Below are positions 22,696 through 36,075 of a DNA stretch of 52,173 bases, one piece after another (position 1 is the first letter of the stretch; each line of letters opens with the position of its first letter). The position numbers and the translations under genes were made by a program. This DNA is from Atkinsonella hypoxylon. Lineage: Eukaryota; Ascomycota; Sordariomycetes; Hypocreales; Clavicipitaceae. The notes under the pieces are model-generated. The model ran no database searches. It was not told the origin of the DNA and saw only the letters and a program-made list of their open reading frames with translations. The stretch is taken from the NCBI GenBank assembly GCA_000729835.1, contig JFHB01000214.1, positions 1-52,173 of the forward strand, read 5' to 3'.

Positions 22696-25600
22696 AAGCT
22701 GATCTAAAAGCTTAAATGGATAAGTAACAAGAGGTCCTAAATAAATTCATTAGGCATAGTGAAGCAAAGCAAAGCCAAAATAAAGGTAATATAGCTGATT
22801 TACTAAGTAAATTAGATACTATAATTATATCTATAGGTAATCTCTCTATAGGGTCTCCCTCTAAGGTAGTAGATCCTGTTACTTCTAAAAGAGCTTCTAA
22901 AGTCTCTTTTAAAGCCCCTAAACCTTCTAGCTCTAATAGTGCTACTTTTCTGCCTGCTTTTAATGAAGGCACTATAAAAGAGCTAAATAAGAAGGTCCAC
23001 TCTATTCTAGAGGCTACTAAGCTAAAAGGCCCTAAAAATTTTAAACAGTAGAAGCAAGCTTTAACTATTTAATTTAGGGCCCTAGAATTCCCTTAATTTA
23101 TTAATAATCCTAGTATAGCTAGTACATTAGTAGATTTAGAGCAAGCTATTATCCTTATAATTATAAGAGACAGTTGCCAATCTAGACCTTAAGCTGCTAT
23201 AAGCTAGTATAAGTTCCCTATAGATGCCTATAACGTTCTAGTTAGGCAGTATTCGCAGAGTGCTAAAATACAATGTAGTACGCTATATGCTAGTTATTAT
23301 AACTTATCGTTTTCGAACTATAAGGGATCTTTAGAGGCCTTTAATGCTAAATTTAATAATTTACTAGCTAGATTATAGCTCTATAGTGTAGCTATCGATT
23401 CTATTAACTAAGTAAATCATTATATTGATGCTTTAAAGAAGACCTTCCCTAGCTAGGCTGAAAGGCAGCAATATTCTATTAGAGCTGCTAGAGCACAAGG
23501 TCTATCTGTAAAAATGCTGAATTTACAGTTCCTTATAGCTGACTTATTAGAAGAACAAAGAGATAAAAGCTCCTCTATATCTAAGGCTCTTAGTTATAAA
23601 GCTTTTAATTCTAATAGTTCTAATAATAATAAAGCTAACTAAGGAAAGAATCCTTCTAATCAAAAGAAGAATTCCGATTCTAATTTTAATGATTCTAATG
23701 CCTCTAAAGACATAGATAAAGCCTCTAAGAATAAGAAGAAGTAGAAGGGCCGAAGAAGAAGTAACAAAAACTCTAGGAATAAAGATAGAGAAGCTGCTTT
23801 TGCTATAAGTTGTTATAACCTATCCAATAGCAACTAGAATACTACAGATTCCAATAGTGAATCTAGCAGTTCTAGTAGTAATAATTCTTACGATTTAGAT
23901 ATAGAATCTACTACTAGTGATACTAGTACTACTAGTAATAATACCCCTTCTTTTAACTATTCCAATAGAATAATTAAAAACTCCCTACTATACAATACAG
24001 GTTCTACCTATTATATAGTGAACAATAAGGCATTTTTTAGGACTTTTAAGCCTATAAAAAAGGGTAAAACTACGCTTATTGCTACAGAAGGAGGTCCTAT
24101 TTATCCTAAAGGACAGGGAACTGCTGTATTCTAGGTACTAGTTAGTATAAATCCAGCTAAATATAGGCCTTTAGCTCTAAAGAATGCTCTATATTGCCTA
24201 GGTTTAGATACTAACCTAATTAGTGGTCTAAAGCACTATTTAATAGGGGGCACTCTCCTTAGAAATCAGCTATTTCTAGCTAATAGAAGCTGCTGTAGGC
24301 TTCTAAATCCTAAAAAGCATAGTTTCTTTCTACAGCTTAAGGGGCAAGAAACCCCTAGAGTGTGTAAAAACCACGCTAATCTCTCTTATATAGGTTTTCT
24401 TGCTAGTAATAGTTATAATAGCGGTTATAATACTAGTTATCCTATAGAGGTTTAAATCCCTCAACAGCCTAGTTTTAATCTAGAGGAATATAGCTAAATT
24501 AAGGAATTATCTAACTTTAAAGAAGAAGAAGAAGATAATACCAATAATAATGCTATAGAGCCATTAGCCCTAGTTCCTAAACAAGCTCCTAGTTAGATTC
24601 CTTTTAATAACAGGGATTTAGAAGGTCTAAATCCTAAGTTGCTAGATATTAGAGGAAGTAGCCGTCTAGATCCCTTAAATAAGGCCTGTAGTTCTTAAGA
24701 GATCTAGTAAGATAGGGAGCAACAGGAAGCTAGCTTTAATGATAATTCTAGTAGTAATTCTCCTACTACTGCTTCTTCTTCCTATAAGAAGCTCCTAGAA
24801 TTAGCTACTACTTAGCACGTTAGATTAGAGTATATAGGACTCCCTCTACTAAAGAAGACTGCTTCTATTACTAAAGGAATCCCTGATTTTTCGAAAATTA
24901 AGGATAAGAATTTTAACTGCCTAGCTTGTAACTAAGCTAAAGCTGTTAGAAGATCTAGCAAGCGTGCTATTACTAACCCCCCTAGATGTTTAGATATTAT
25001 AGAGGGAGATACCGTTAAAATAGAGCCTATACTGCACAATAAGAGGCCTCTAGTTCTTTTTCTAATTAATAAAAAATCACGGTATAAGTAGTCTTTTAAT
25101 CTAGCTAATAAAGAGGGTTTTACTCTTTATAGCTGTATTAAAGGCTTCTTTAAGGAATTAAAGAACCAGTATAACTGCTACCCTAAATATCTTTATTTTA
25201 ATAGTAGTACAGAAATTAATACTAGGTTGCAAGCTTAGCTATCTTCTAAGGGTATTTGCTTTAGCACCTCTTGCCCCTATATTTATAAATAGAATAGGCT
25301 AATAGAGAGAGCTATAAGGGTACTTCTAGACCGTTTACGTGCTACCCTACAGTAGTTACAATTACCTCTATATCTTTAGTCTTATATCCTTCCTGCTATA
25401 GTGGATTTAGTAAATATTACAGCTAATACTACTAAGCCACTAAGTTCTAAACAGCTATTTCTAGCTAATTTAGAGTCTTCTAAGACCTATAAGCCTAATT
25501 TTACTAAAATAAGGGCTATAGGCTTCTATTGCGAAGTTCTAATTCCTTTAGAACAACAATCTAGGTTGCAGAAGCTAGCTAAAAGAACTATTCCTAATAG

Positions 25601-27800
25601 ACTTTTAGCTACACTAGGTTCTAATGTATATCTAATATATATCCCCTCTAAATAAGCTGTTATAAAGACTAGCTTCATTAAAATTATAGAAGGAATAGGT
25701 CCTATTTTACAGGGCATCCCTAAGGTTCCTATTAGTTCTATAGTAGATAATCCTTTAGAGGGAGAAATTAATAACCAGCAATTAGTGGATAATTATACTC
25801 TTAAGTATCCTTATTCTAGTTATCTAGATGTGCTGAATCATCCACTAGAACCTATAGATCAAGCTCTTCTACTAAGCAACCCTATAGAAGATATAGAGGC
25901 CCCTAAAGCCCCTATATCTATAGAAGCCCCTTAGGCTAATATAGAACCTATAGAAGCTGAAGCTGATGCTAATGCTATAGATCTAGATAGAGATATATTT
26001 TCCTTAATAAAGGATCTATGTTTTAAGGCTAGAACTAAAGCAGCTATTTCTAATAGCAAGGATGAACTTCCTAATACGTGGAAGTAAGCCCTAAAAAGCT
26101 CTGCTAAGTAGCATTAAATAGAAGCTACCTATAGCGAATTTAAGCAGCTATTAGCTGCTAGAACCTTTAAATTTATAGGGAAAGACTAAGTACCTAAGGG
26201 CTGAAGAGTTCTAAAGAATAGGCTTATTTACAGGCTTAAAAAGGATAAAGAAAATAATTCTATTAAATATAAGGCCTACCTTGTTGCTAAGAGATTTATG
26301 TAAATAGAAGGTTAAGACTACCTAGAGACCTTTACTGTAACTAGTATTCCTTCTAGCTAGCGTATATTATTAGCTCTTGCAGCTTTTAATAACTAGGAAG
26401 TTAAGCAAATCGACTTTATAGGGGCGTTTTTAAATAGCAAGCTAAAAGAAGCTATTTATATAGAAATCCTAGCTAGATTCGTTGAATTTGCAGAGCAAGC
26501 ATCGCTATTAGTAGCTACGCTACTAAAAAGCTGTAATTATAAGCCTTCTAAAGAGCAAGTAATTAAGCTAGAAAAATCCCTCTATAGTCTAAAGCAAAGT
26601 CCTAGAGAATAGCAGCAAATTCTAACAGAATTACTTCAAAAGCACGGATTTAAACCCCTTATATTAGACCTAGCAGTCTTTTATAACCTAGCTACATCTA
26701 CGTATATTGCTACTTACGTAGATAACTGTCTTCTAATTAGGCCTAATTTACGATATATTAATAAGCTTAAAAAGCTACTAAATCAAGCTTATCTAATAGA
26801 ATATAGAGGACCAGCAGAATTCTTTCTAGATATACAAATTACCTATAATAGGTCTAAAAGGTCTATTAAAATCCACTAATCTTAATACATCCTTGAAGCC
26901 CTAGAAAGATTCAAAATGCTAAATACTAAGCTAGCTTCTATCCCTATACAGCCGGGAATCCTAAAGCAACTAGTTACAAAACTCCTCTCTAAATCCAATT
27001 ATAAGCTATATTAGAGCATAATAGGCACTATAATGTACCTTATGTTGCTAACTAGAGCTAATATCGCTTTTTCCGTTCAGTAGCTATCAACCTTCCTAGC
27101 TAAGCCCTATATAGAGCACCTAAATGCCTCTAAGCACCTCCTACAGTACTTAAGTGGTACTAGAAGCTTTGCTATTATTTATAAGCATTCTAGTCTACAC
27201 CCTATACAGTCTTCTTCTAAAGCTTCTAGCTCTAAAGAAGTACTTAAGACCCTCCTTAGTTATTGCAATAGCGATTTTGCTGGTGATAAAGTCTCTTCTA
27301 AATTAACCTATGCTTATCTATATAAGCTAGCTAGTGGACCTATTAGCTGGAAATCGAAGAAAGCTAGTACTATTGCTCTTTCTACTTTAGAAGTAGAATC
27401 TAATACATTATCTAAAGCTATTAGGGAATTAGAGTAGCTCTACAGCCTTTTTAAGGAGATAAAGCTGCCTTTAACCCCTTCTATTCCTATTAGGTGTAAT
27501 AATTAAGGCACTATAGTTACTACTTACAACTTAACGTTGTATAGTAGAACTAAGCACACCTTTTTGAAGTTTAACTACATTAGGGAAAAGATTCGTAAAG
27601 GTATAGCTAAGGTTAGCTATATTAACACAAATTAGATACTAGCAGACAGCCTAACTAAGCCTTTTGCTATTCAAAAGCATTAACAATTTATTAAGTTACT
27701 AGAGCTTTCTAGTTAGCTTATAAAAGCAACAAAAATACTTAAAAAATCAAAAAGTAACGAAAAACAGTTAAAAATCGAAAACAATAAAAACAATTAACAA
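22696..27800 (+). pseudogene. Copia A#2 Gag-Pol relic
   Basis: Same frame and domain order as copia A#1. A stop-free remnant at 25401-25655 covers the region after the integrase core (MDLVNITANTTKPLSSKQ). The catalytic Glu of integrase is now Lys (TATAAATAG near 25,286). The RT box is YVDN near 26,720. It shares with copia A#1 the TGA at the RT entry (26202-26204), where PKGWRVLK is expected. RNase H SDFAGDK is at about 27,270. No N-terminal gag. Confidence 0.88.
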
Positions 27801-27965
27801 CAACTAGTTATATTTAACTATAACTACCCTGGAATTGCTAGAATTAATTATATTATTTAGTTCTATTATTAGTACTATATTTCGTTAGTTAATTCTAACT
27901 TAGATATCCTTTAAAGGAACTAAGTTGCTTGTAGAACTAGTTACTTCTTACATTTCTAGAGGGAG

Positions 27966-28660
27966 TGTTTAAAATAAGCTACCCTATATAGCCTATTTTT
28001 ATGCCTACTAGTTGCTCTATTACGTGACCCTTACTAGGTCTTGTTACGTTGATTTTTAGTAGGGATATTGCTGTTACTAGATATAAAACATCTAGAATTA
28101 ACTAAGGCAAAGTTGCCTAACCTATAGTTAACTTTAACTGCGATTTTCTCTACAACTAGTAATAGTAAAAATTCAAGAAGTATACTATTTAAAAGCTAAG
28201 AATTAGGGCTATCTAATGGTATAATTGTTAGATAGAGTTGCTTATAAGGGTTGCTTGTTATTAGTGGAATTTGTTAAATTGTGCATGTAGGCGTCTCGTT
28301 TGTATAGCCGTAAGTTGATTTTTTTTGTTTTTATATAGTAAATCTTTTTGCGGAAATTATAAAGTAGCCTACAAGCCCCTTCTAGCAACTACAGCCCGCT
28401 AATATAGTTAGTAGGTCTATAAAGGACTAGAAAGATTCAAGATCCTACCCTCACTTGTTTGTTACAGCGCTCTTAATATAAGATACCACTATTACAGTTA
28501 TCTATTGCCTCTACGTGATCTAGTACTACACACTACAGCTTGATTTAGGCCGCTGCTGCTTCCACTACGTGATAATTGCTAGGAGCAATTATAGGTACTA
28601 AATCTAAGAGACCACTACCCTCTTAGATATCTAGTCCTGTAATCCCTATTATTTTCAATA
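27966..28660 (+). repeat. Copia A#2 3' LTR
   Basis: 695 bp, preceded by the purine tract AGAGGGAG (27958-27965). It lacks about 11 bp of the TTGCCTGTTAG duplication present in the other LTRs. The outer right end is well preserved (CTACGTGATC, AGGCCGCTGC). The 5 bases after it are ATAGC, the presumed target duplication, whose partner is lost. Confidence 0.88.
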
Positions 28661-28665
28661 ATAGC

Positions 28666-29372
28666 TAATCTATTATATAATAAGTGCACTAGGAACGTTA
28701 TTAATAGCACTATTAAGCTAATATATAAGCACCTAAGAATTAGTCTCTAGAGTAAAGGGAACTCTATAGAGATAAATTTATAGCCTTCTTAATGTATAGA
28801 TAATAGCTCTATATTCCTGCTTTATTCTATTATACTTAATTTCTAAATTACTCTAATATCTACTTTTATATTGTATAGAGTATTATTACCTATTAACAAT
28901 TTACATTAAAACTGCTCTTTATTCTTTTAAGCTTATATTAACTATTAATATAATTTCTTTAGCGTTTAAACTAAGATTAATTATTATAAGAACTAGTGCA
29001 GTTATTATTATATACTTAAGGACCTCTATAGCGTTCTTCTAGTTTAGTTCTTAAGGTTATTTAGTACCTTTCTTAAGTAAGATTATAAAAGGCTTTACTT
29101 TTATAAAATAATGCTATACCTAGATGTAATAATAGCCTATAAGCCTAAGAAAGAATTTAACCTTAAAGATATTCTTATACTCTATTTACTCTAGAATCTT
29201 TATTACTTTTACTTTAAAAGATTTCCTTCTATTAATGCTATATATAAATCTAATAATCTCTATAGTCTTTTAGTATAGCTTTAATTTTATAGTAAATATA
29301 GTGCAACTAGCTAGCTTAATATTAATAAGGACTTTATTAATGTTAATTAAATATTCTATAATATATCTTTAT
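28666..29372 (-). pseudogene. Gypsy C RT C-terminal part and RNase H
   Basis: Minus-strand translation, with Gln/Trp stops ignored, gives a thumb/connection region and RNase H: ISLKEQRAVLMQIV (relatives have a VDASLEGWGAVL-type motif), then YNRIKQEYRAII and ETNSQVLIYQLN (usually ETDANVLVAQLN). The catalytic Asp have changed to Asn. It continues from 41678-42976 and is cut at 28661 by copia A#2. The last five bases (29368-29372) are the TTTAT target of copia B#2. Confidence 0.8.
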
Positions 29373-29687
29373 TGTTGGAATCGTCATGACTCCATCGTGC
29401 GATTCCGGCGCCTGCGTGGGTGGATACAACCGCTGATTGGTTGCATCTGCACATTAGTCTCCACTTACATCGAGATCGCTAATACCCCTTAATTCCCCCT
29501 TAACACAACACTATACCTAAGGCATATAAGGCATCTAACGGGGTATATAATGTAGCCTCTTTTGCTAGTTAGATATAACTCCTAAATAACTAAATTTAAA
29601 CCTCTTTAATGTAAATACTAGTGCACTAGTGAACTAGTTATAGAGCTAACTTAAAGGAGTATAAATTTAACCCTTAGTCTCCTAATA
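29373..29687 (+). repeat. Copia B#2 5' LTR
   Basis: 315 bp starting TGTTGGAATCGTCATGAC. The first hundred bases are nearly unmutated (ATTCCGGCGCCTGCGTGGG). The inner end is RIP-altered (TAGTCTCCTAATA for TGGTCTACCAACA). Confidence 0.92.
29544..29550 (+). promoter_or_regulatory. Candidate TATA box of the copia B LTR promoter
   Basis: TATATAA in the context GGGGTATATAATGTAGCC. The element recurs at the equivalent place in all six copia B LTRs, including RIP-mutated ones. It sits mid-LTR, where Pol II start signals of LTR elements lie. The element is dead, so this is a relic. Confidence 0.45.
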
Positions 29688-30090
29688 CTAATTAGTAGTT
29701 GCTTAACTAGAAGTCTTTAGTATAACTAAAGAGATTAGCATAACTAACTATAGATTAGCTAGGTTTAGCAAGAAGAGATGTAATACTGTTAGCTAGAACC
29801 CTTAGCGGCTAATGTAACTAGTAAAGCGTGCTAAAGGAAGAGATATCTTTATAATTGCTTAGTTACTAAGTTATATTTACTTATAACAACGTTTTAGTTT
29901 AACTAATTGTTAATATTAAACTCCTAAGGAATTAAATTACTAGCTAGAACCCTTAGCAGCTAACGCTATAGAATTTAACTCCCTTAACTATCTTAGAACT
30001 TAGCTAGAAGCTAGCTAAATCCCTCTATCTTTATACTAATTCTGTTACACCTACTTTCTCTTTCTATACTACTTAATCTTATTTAATATA
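29688..30090 (+). other. Copia B#2 leader
   Basis: 403 bp between the 5' LTR and the first recognisable Gag codons. It starts CTAATTAGTAGTTGC, the likely primer-binding position, but I could not match a tRNA. It contains two copies of a motif near GCTAGAACCCTTAGC (29792 and 29943), probably a leader-internal repeat. Confidence 0.4.
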
Positions 30091-30426
30091 ATAAGTTTAC
30101 AACAACCCTAGGTAGATTTATAAGAATTTAAGTAATAACTATAACTTAATAAGCTTTTAGAACAACTTTAAAAGTATTAGAAACTTTTATTAATAAATTA
30201 GGACTTAATGTACAAAATTAACCTAGAAACTGCTACTACTACTAATTTAAACAATAGAATTACCTTTACAATTAACCTTTATAAAGATTAAAGATTTAGA
30301 GATTAAGAACAATAGAAGAACTTTAAATTTAACTTCTATAACTAGAATAAAGATCTATTTTAAAGAGCTTCTACTCTAATTATTAAAGTATTATATAACT
30401 TACTATATAAACATAGAGTCTATATA

Positions 30427-30764
30427 TGTCACGGCCATAAGGGAAAGATCAAATGGTCTTATTAGGCTCTATCAACGAAGACTCTAAGATGGAGAGGAAA
30501 GGAGGAAAAAGGAGGCAAAGCCTCTGTAGATGCCTAGGGGCTATAAGATTAACGGACCCTAGTGGAGTTAACACCCTAAAGTAGGGCTACATCTAGTGCA
30601 TTTAACAGTCTAACGTTGTTCTACAATAGTCTAAGGTTTTTCTAAAGAAAACCTAAGGTTCTATAGCTTAAGCTAGCGCTAATAGTGTAGCTAACTTAGA
30701 ACACCTTAATATTAAGGTAATAGATAACAATAAAGTATTGTGCTAAGGGCTTATAACTATTACA
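30427..30764 (-). repeat. Gypsy A#2 3' LTR
   Basis: 338 bp. The outer 130 bp or so keep CpG, CpA and TpG (GTCACGGCC, CAAATGGTC, ATCAACGAAG). The inner end is mutated, closing CTATTACA for CCGTTACA. Confidence 0.9.
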
Positions 30765-30799
30765 CTACCCTCTTCTAAACCTAATATTATTAGATAATA

Positions 30800-33700
30800 T
30801 TAAAGGTTTTACCTATATTATATAGGTCTTTTTCTCTTTATTGTAGTATCCTTAGCAGCTATATTGTTATTGCTGTATTCTACTATAGCTTTATTATTAG
30901 CAGCTATAACTAACTATTTCTATAGTCTTACTAGCAGTTCTACAGTATCTAGATACTTTTTATAAAATTTAACTAAAGCTGCTGCTATATTAGCTAAATT
31001 TCTTACTAGATACTATTAATTATCTAGGTTATAACCCTTTTAACTAACTTAATATTCTAAGGTCTTATTTTAACCTTTTAATCTAGAGGCTAGTACCTAG
31101 TTAACTTTATACTCTATTTAGCCTTAGATTTCTTGTAGTTTCTTTAGTGTAATTAGCTGCTAAGGCAATAGATTAATTAGTGCCTTCTGTAGCCTATTTA
31201 TATAAAACAATAGAGAACCTTTAAACTAGTTTAGAACATCTAAAATAAAGCTGTAGCCTCTCTTTTTAATTATTAACTATAGACTAGTGTATTAAGAATC
31301 TAGTTAAGTAGTTAGAGCTAAAGTTATAAAGCCTTTCTTCTGTATATAGACTTTATTGCCTATATTAAAGTTAACTTCCTTTCTTTTTTAATTAGCTTAG
31401 TTCTTTTATACTTTCTAGGCTTTAACTGTATTTTACTATATAAGGTCTTATACCTTCTTTATTTATATAATAATATTTTAAGCAACTTATACTCTTTCTA
31501 AATTAATAAGATTAAATAGTTTATTATCTAATGCTAATAGATTCTATAGTAGTTAACCTAACAATACCTAAAGAGAATATATATTTAATAATAAGTGCTA
31601 TAAGATATTATATATAAAGTCTAAAGCAGAAAGGTAAACACTTTACTGTTTCTAATACTAGTTAATATAGAATCTTAGCTTTTAATCTAATTCCTAATTT
31701 ATAATTTCTATAGCTCTCTAGGTTTATAGGTATAGAGAACTTCTATAGTAATATTTTATATTAGTTAGCTTATTAATTGTTTCTAAGAATTCTAATATAA
31801 AAGAGCTAGTATTATTGCTAATCTAAACACTAAGTAAGCTAAGGAAACAGTATATATATTAATAATACTATTGTACAATCTTTTCTACTGTATCTATCTT
31901 ATAGCCTAAAAGAGTAGCTATTAGGCAACTAAATTTGTAAATAAACACCTAGATGTAGTTATAGCTAAATTTATCTAGAGGTATATCCTTACTATTAATA
32001 ACTACCTACTTCTATACTTTATTTAGTACTAGTAAAGAGTATAATAAGCTTAGAGTCTTATTATAGTAAGGTTTATTGCAGTTATAGTTTAGATAATTCT
32101 TTATAAAGGTTTAAATATTATAGTTTATTCCTTACTACTAATATTGCTTTTTAATAAGATTAATTGTTTTATATTAACCTCTATAGGCAAAAATAGGTAG
32201 TATATAAGCTTTATAAATTAACGCTATATATAAGAAGATCTTTCTGTTATTAGTTTAAACTAAAACTACTAGCTTTCTATTATAGAAACCTAGACCTTAT
32301 TCTTTATTTTCTTTAATAATTAGGTCTACTAGGTTTGCTCCTTAAAGTCTCCTTTATACACTTAATATTGTTATATTATTAATTTAATTAAGCAGTATTA
32401 TCTTAAAGGTTTAGTCTAGAGCTTCTTAGGCTTTAATAGTAAAAGTGTTAATAGTCTTCCTTAATAGAGCATTAGTAACAATATTATTCTTTCCCTTTTA
32501 ATACTAGAAAGTAATATTAAAGTTAGTAAGGAAATTAACCTATCTAACTTAACGCGTTAATAGTAGCCTCTTAGTAGACTAATACAACAGCGCTTAGTAA
32601 TTAGTAACAATAAAGAATTAAGTACTAAGCAGCTTAGGTTTAAAGTGCTATAACGTTTAAACTATAGCTAATATTTCTTAATCTTAGATAGAATAAACTT
32701 ATTCTACTAGTGTTATAGTCTTACTAAAGTATTTAATAGGTTTCTATTTATTATTATCTTATAACTATATAATTACTTTTTCTATAGCATTATAAGAAGT
32801 ATTAGTCTTTACTTAGGTTTTCCTACTAGGTTAAAAGAAAGCTAGTATAGGTGCTTAAGTAGCTAACTTCTTTATTAGATTAAATACTTATTATTATTCT
32901 AGTTTAATAATAAAGGTTATATCTTTCTTAAGTAAGTAATTTAGTAGTTCTACTATATTACTAAAGTAACTATAGAATATATAGATATAATTATATAACT
33001 TAAGAAAAGATCTTAGTGCAGTCTTAGAAGTTAAATCTTTAATCTTTTAGCTAGTAATAGCTTTAATCTTAGCTAGATTAATTTATATACCTTTTCTAAC
33101 TTTAATTATTATACCTAAGTAGTTAATACTTTTTATATTAAACTAGGATTTCTTAATATTACTATAAAGATTAGCTTTATATAATTAGTAAATAACTTCT
33201 TTAACTTAAGACTAATAAACCTCTTCTACTTTATTATTTATATAGATTAAAATATTATTAGTATAAGCACTAATAAAGAGGTTAAGTAATTTATTAAGTT
33301 AAGCGTTAATAAATAACTACTACTAAGCTAGTTTAACTTTTAATCTAAAGGAAAGTACTTTCTACTAAAACGTTCCTTAGTAAGTTTAAAAGGTAGTTAG
33401 GTATTAGAAGTCTACTTTAATTAATATCTAATTAAAAGCTCTAATAATATTAATCTTACTTATTCTTTTAGCTTATTAGCAATTAGTAATAGTTCCTTTA
33501 ATATTTAGAGCAGGAACTAATTAAGGCTTTAGGAAGTTATTAATCTATTAATAATCTTAGTAGAAACACCTCTTGCTAAAGTAAGGTTTTAGGGTAAAGA
33601 CATTTAATGTAGATTTATTAGCTATATAGGGTTTAATTAATCTAGCTTTTAATAGTTCTTTAATAGCTTTCTTTTCTAAGGGAAGGCATCTAAGAGAGGT

Positions 33701-34220
33701 TCTATATATAGAAGAGGAACCTAATAATAGTTTAGCTAATTCTAATATAATATTATAACTAAAGCAGCTAAGTAGTAATACTATAGCAGCCTTCTTTAAA
33801 AAGAATTCTTCTAGATAAGCTAACTATAAAGGAATTAACTTTCTTACTAACTTAATATACTCTAGGTCCTTATTCTTATAGAAGAGAATAGTTTTACTAG
33901 TATATATCTTCTACTGTACTTATACTTTAAGGGCTTAAAGACTAACTATAGGTAGTAAAACTATTTAATTAATAAAGGTAATAGCTTTATTAGGTATCTA
34001 TAACTTTTTCTATTGTAATTAATAGAGGTTAGCTTTAATCTAAGCTTATAGCTCTATTATATTAACTAGAGGTTTAGTTAAATCTTCCTTTAGAGTTAAA
34101 ATAATCTCTTTTTAGGGATTTAAGCGTTTTAGGATTTAATAGATTAACTGCTTTTTCTAATTAATTTAATTGTTTATTCTTTAGTTATATTATAAGGTAT
34201 CTTTCTAAATTATAGAATTA
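30800..34220 (-). pseudogene. Gypsy A#2 pol relic (protease?, RT, RNase H, integrase)
   Basis: Minus-strand polyprotein with many stops. RT box is AYTNNILIY (33,230-33,290), where AYLDDILIY is expected. Then comes ALRSFLKLYNYIYIF (cf. RSFLGFANFYRRFI, near 33,020), followed by RNase H with APILAFF, KTNTSYNAIE (usual ETDASNYAIG) and FFIVTNYQAL (usual ITDHKAL), and KGKNNIVTNALLR (cf. PGKENTRADALSR, near 32,480). Integrase toward 31,600-31,900 has a degraded AFHPETDG-type region and QELDQKLRFYINQYQ. This is a Ty3/gypsy order. The protease is not clearly seen. Limits are approximate. Confidence 0.82.
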
Positions 34221-35940
34221 ACTTTCTTCTCTTATAGGTTTAGTATTATAGCTAATAAGAACTTTATATTGTTAGGTTAATTCTTTAACTATATAATTCT
34301 CTTGCTTTAGAGATATAACTAAATATCTTAAGCTATTAGCTATTCTTAACTAATAAATATATTATAACCTATATTAGTAATATAGAACTTCTGCTTAATA
34401 AATCGTTATCTATTTAGCTTTATTATACCTTTAACTAAGTAAGTAACTTTTCTAGCACTTTAATTACAATAATTAGATAGAGATATAGGCGTTAATAGCT
34501 TCTTAGAAACCTATCTTAATAACTTCTTAGCCTATTTAGCTACTTAGCAGCTAACTAGTAACAAAATATTTACTTCTATATTATATAAAGCTTAGATCTT
34601 AAATCCTAATCTATATAACTATAACTATATAGAAATTGTAAATAAATTTAGGTTTTTATTACTAATTCTAGCTACCTATAGTATTTTAACTACTGTAGAG
34701 ACTTTTAGTAATGCTTCTAGTTTTTTAAGTTAGAAGATAAACTAAAAGACTAAGAATCCTTTTCTTTTTCTATTATTTTTTTAGCAGTAGTAATCTTCTT
34801 TCTATTAGAGCAGTTATAGATAAGGTGTTCTTTTTCTTTATAATTAAAGTATTAGCCTTTAGCTAATACTTACTCTCTTTTGCAGAAAGAGTTCCTAATT
34901 CTTAGTAACTTATAGTTACTTCTATTAGTTTTAGGAGAACAGTAAAGTTCCTTTTTAATAGCTTTATAGGCCTTTTTAACGTTAAGTTCTTTTCTCTTCT
35001 GTTAGCGTTCCTTAGTAATTTACTTATAGGCTAATGCTACATTAGCTATATAACTAGAAAACACCTTATAGCTAACGTTAAGGTCTTTAGATTCTATTAA
35101 TAAGGTAGAGTTTAGGTAAGTAGAAATATACTTATAAAGTACACTCTTTCTTTTATTTACTAGAATATTAGCCTTATCTATAAGCTTATTAATCTAACTA
35201 ATATATATATTAATGTTCTTATTAAGAGGATTATAGACTATATTCTAAAGAGCTTTATAAGTATATATAGCTTTATTAAAGTCCTAATATATAGCAGCAA
35301 GAGTAGTAATTATTTTAGTAGAGTTTCTAAAAGGGTTTATTAAGGTTCTACTATATTAAGACTCTAAAAGATTAGCAGTAGCACTAAATATAACTAAGTA
35401 GATAACAGTTATATAACTATATTTAGTCTTAAAAACTTTAATGTTTTCTACGATTTTATTAGCTACTCTTTTAACCTAGGCGTTAAAGCCTTTATTTAAT
35501 TTACTATTAAAGATTAAGGGATTAGTTTCTACCTTCTTTACTTTTCTATTATAATAAGGGTTAGAGGTATCTATATTACTATTAGGATTAAATAGTTAAA
35601 AAGCTTTAATAGCAGCTTTCTCTATTAGTTTAAATATTAAACTAAAAACGCTATTAGCTAGAGTTATACTATAACTATATTCTCTTTAAAACTATTATTT
35701 TTCTTCTAGTTAAGTAATTTTAATATTACTTTTTTTTAATGCTTAAAGGAGTTTCTTTATATATTCTAAGTCTTTACTTATAGCTTTAGGTTAATCTTCT
35801 TTTAATCTAGGTTCTTTAGGATTATTTTCTAACTTAAATAACATTAAGCTAGGTTCTTCTTCTAAGTTAAGCCTAAGTTCTTTAGAACTATCTTCTTAAA
35901 CTTCTAGTTCTTCTATTTTAAAGCTTATTAGATATATAGT
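34221..35940 (-). pseudogene. Gypsy A#2 gag relic
   Basis: Starts near 35,940 in an acidic N-terminus. The capsid-like middle part contains KGFNAQVKRVANKI and a KRKSVLYKYISTYL helix. A basic stretch and the zinc knuckle at 34810-34851 follow; its first two Cys codons are now Tyr. The region continues toward pol, and the gag/pol border is uncertain. Homologous to the three gag pieces of gypsy A#1. Confidence 0.75.
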
Positions 35941-36075
35941 TCTTTTTGTAATTATATATATAAATCTATATAATTCTTTTTCTTATTAGAATAGCTAATA
36001 TAGGTAAAATAAAGGGTAAAAGTCTATATTTATTTATTACTTAAGCAGCAAATAAAAACAATAATCTTAGAGTAA

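Larger units (their letters stand above)
22696..28660 (+). mobile_element. Copia A#2: 5'-truncated copia element
   Basis: Homologous to copia A#1 from its gag (about 15,660) through the 3' LTR. The left end is set by gypsy A#1 inserted in gag. The missing 5' LTR, leader and gag start should have lain beyond the other end of gypsy A#1 and are gone past the junction at 6330. Its 3' LTR ends at 28660 against gypsy C. Confidence 0.9.

Noticed and set aside
29301..29492. Plus-strand open frame of 63 codons
   Set aside because: Runs from gypsy C antisense into the unmutated edge of the copia B#2 LTR across the target duplication; a chance frame.
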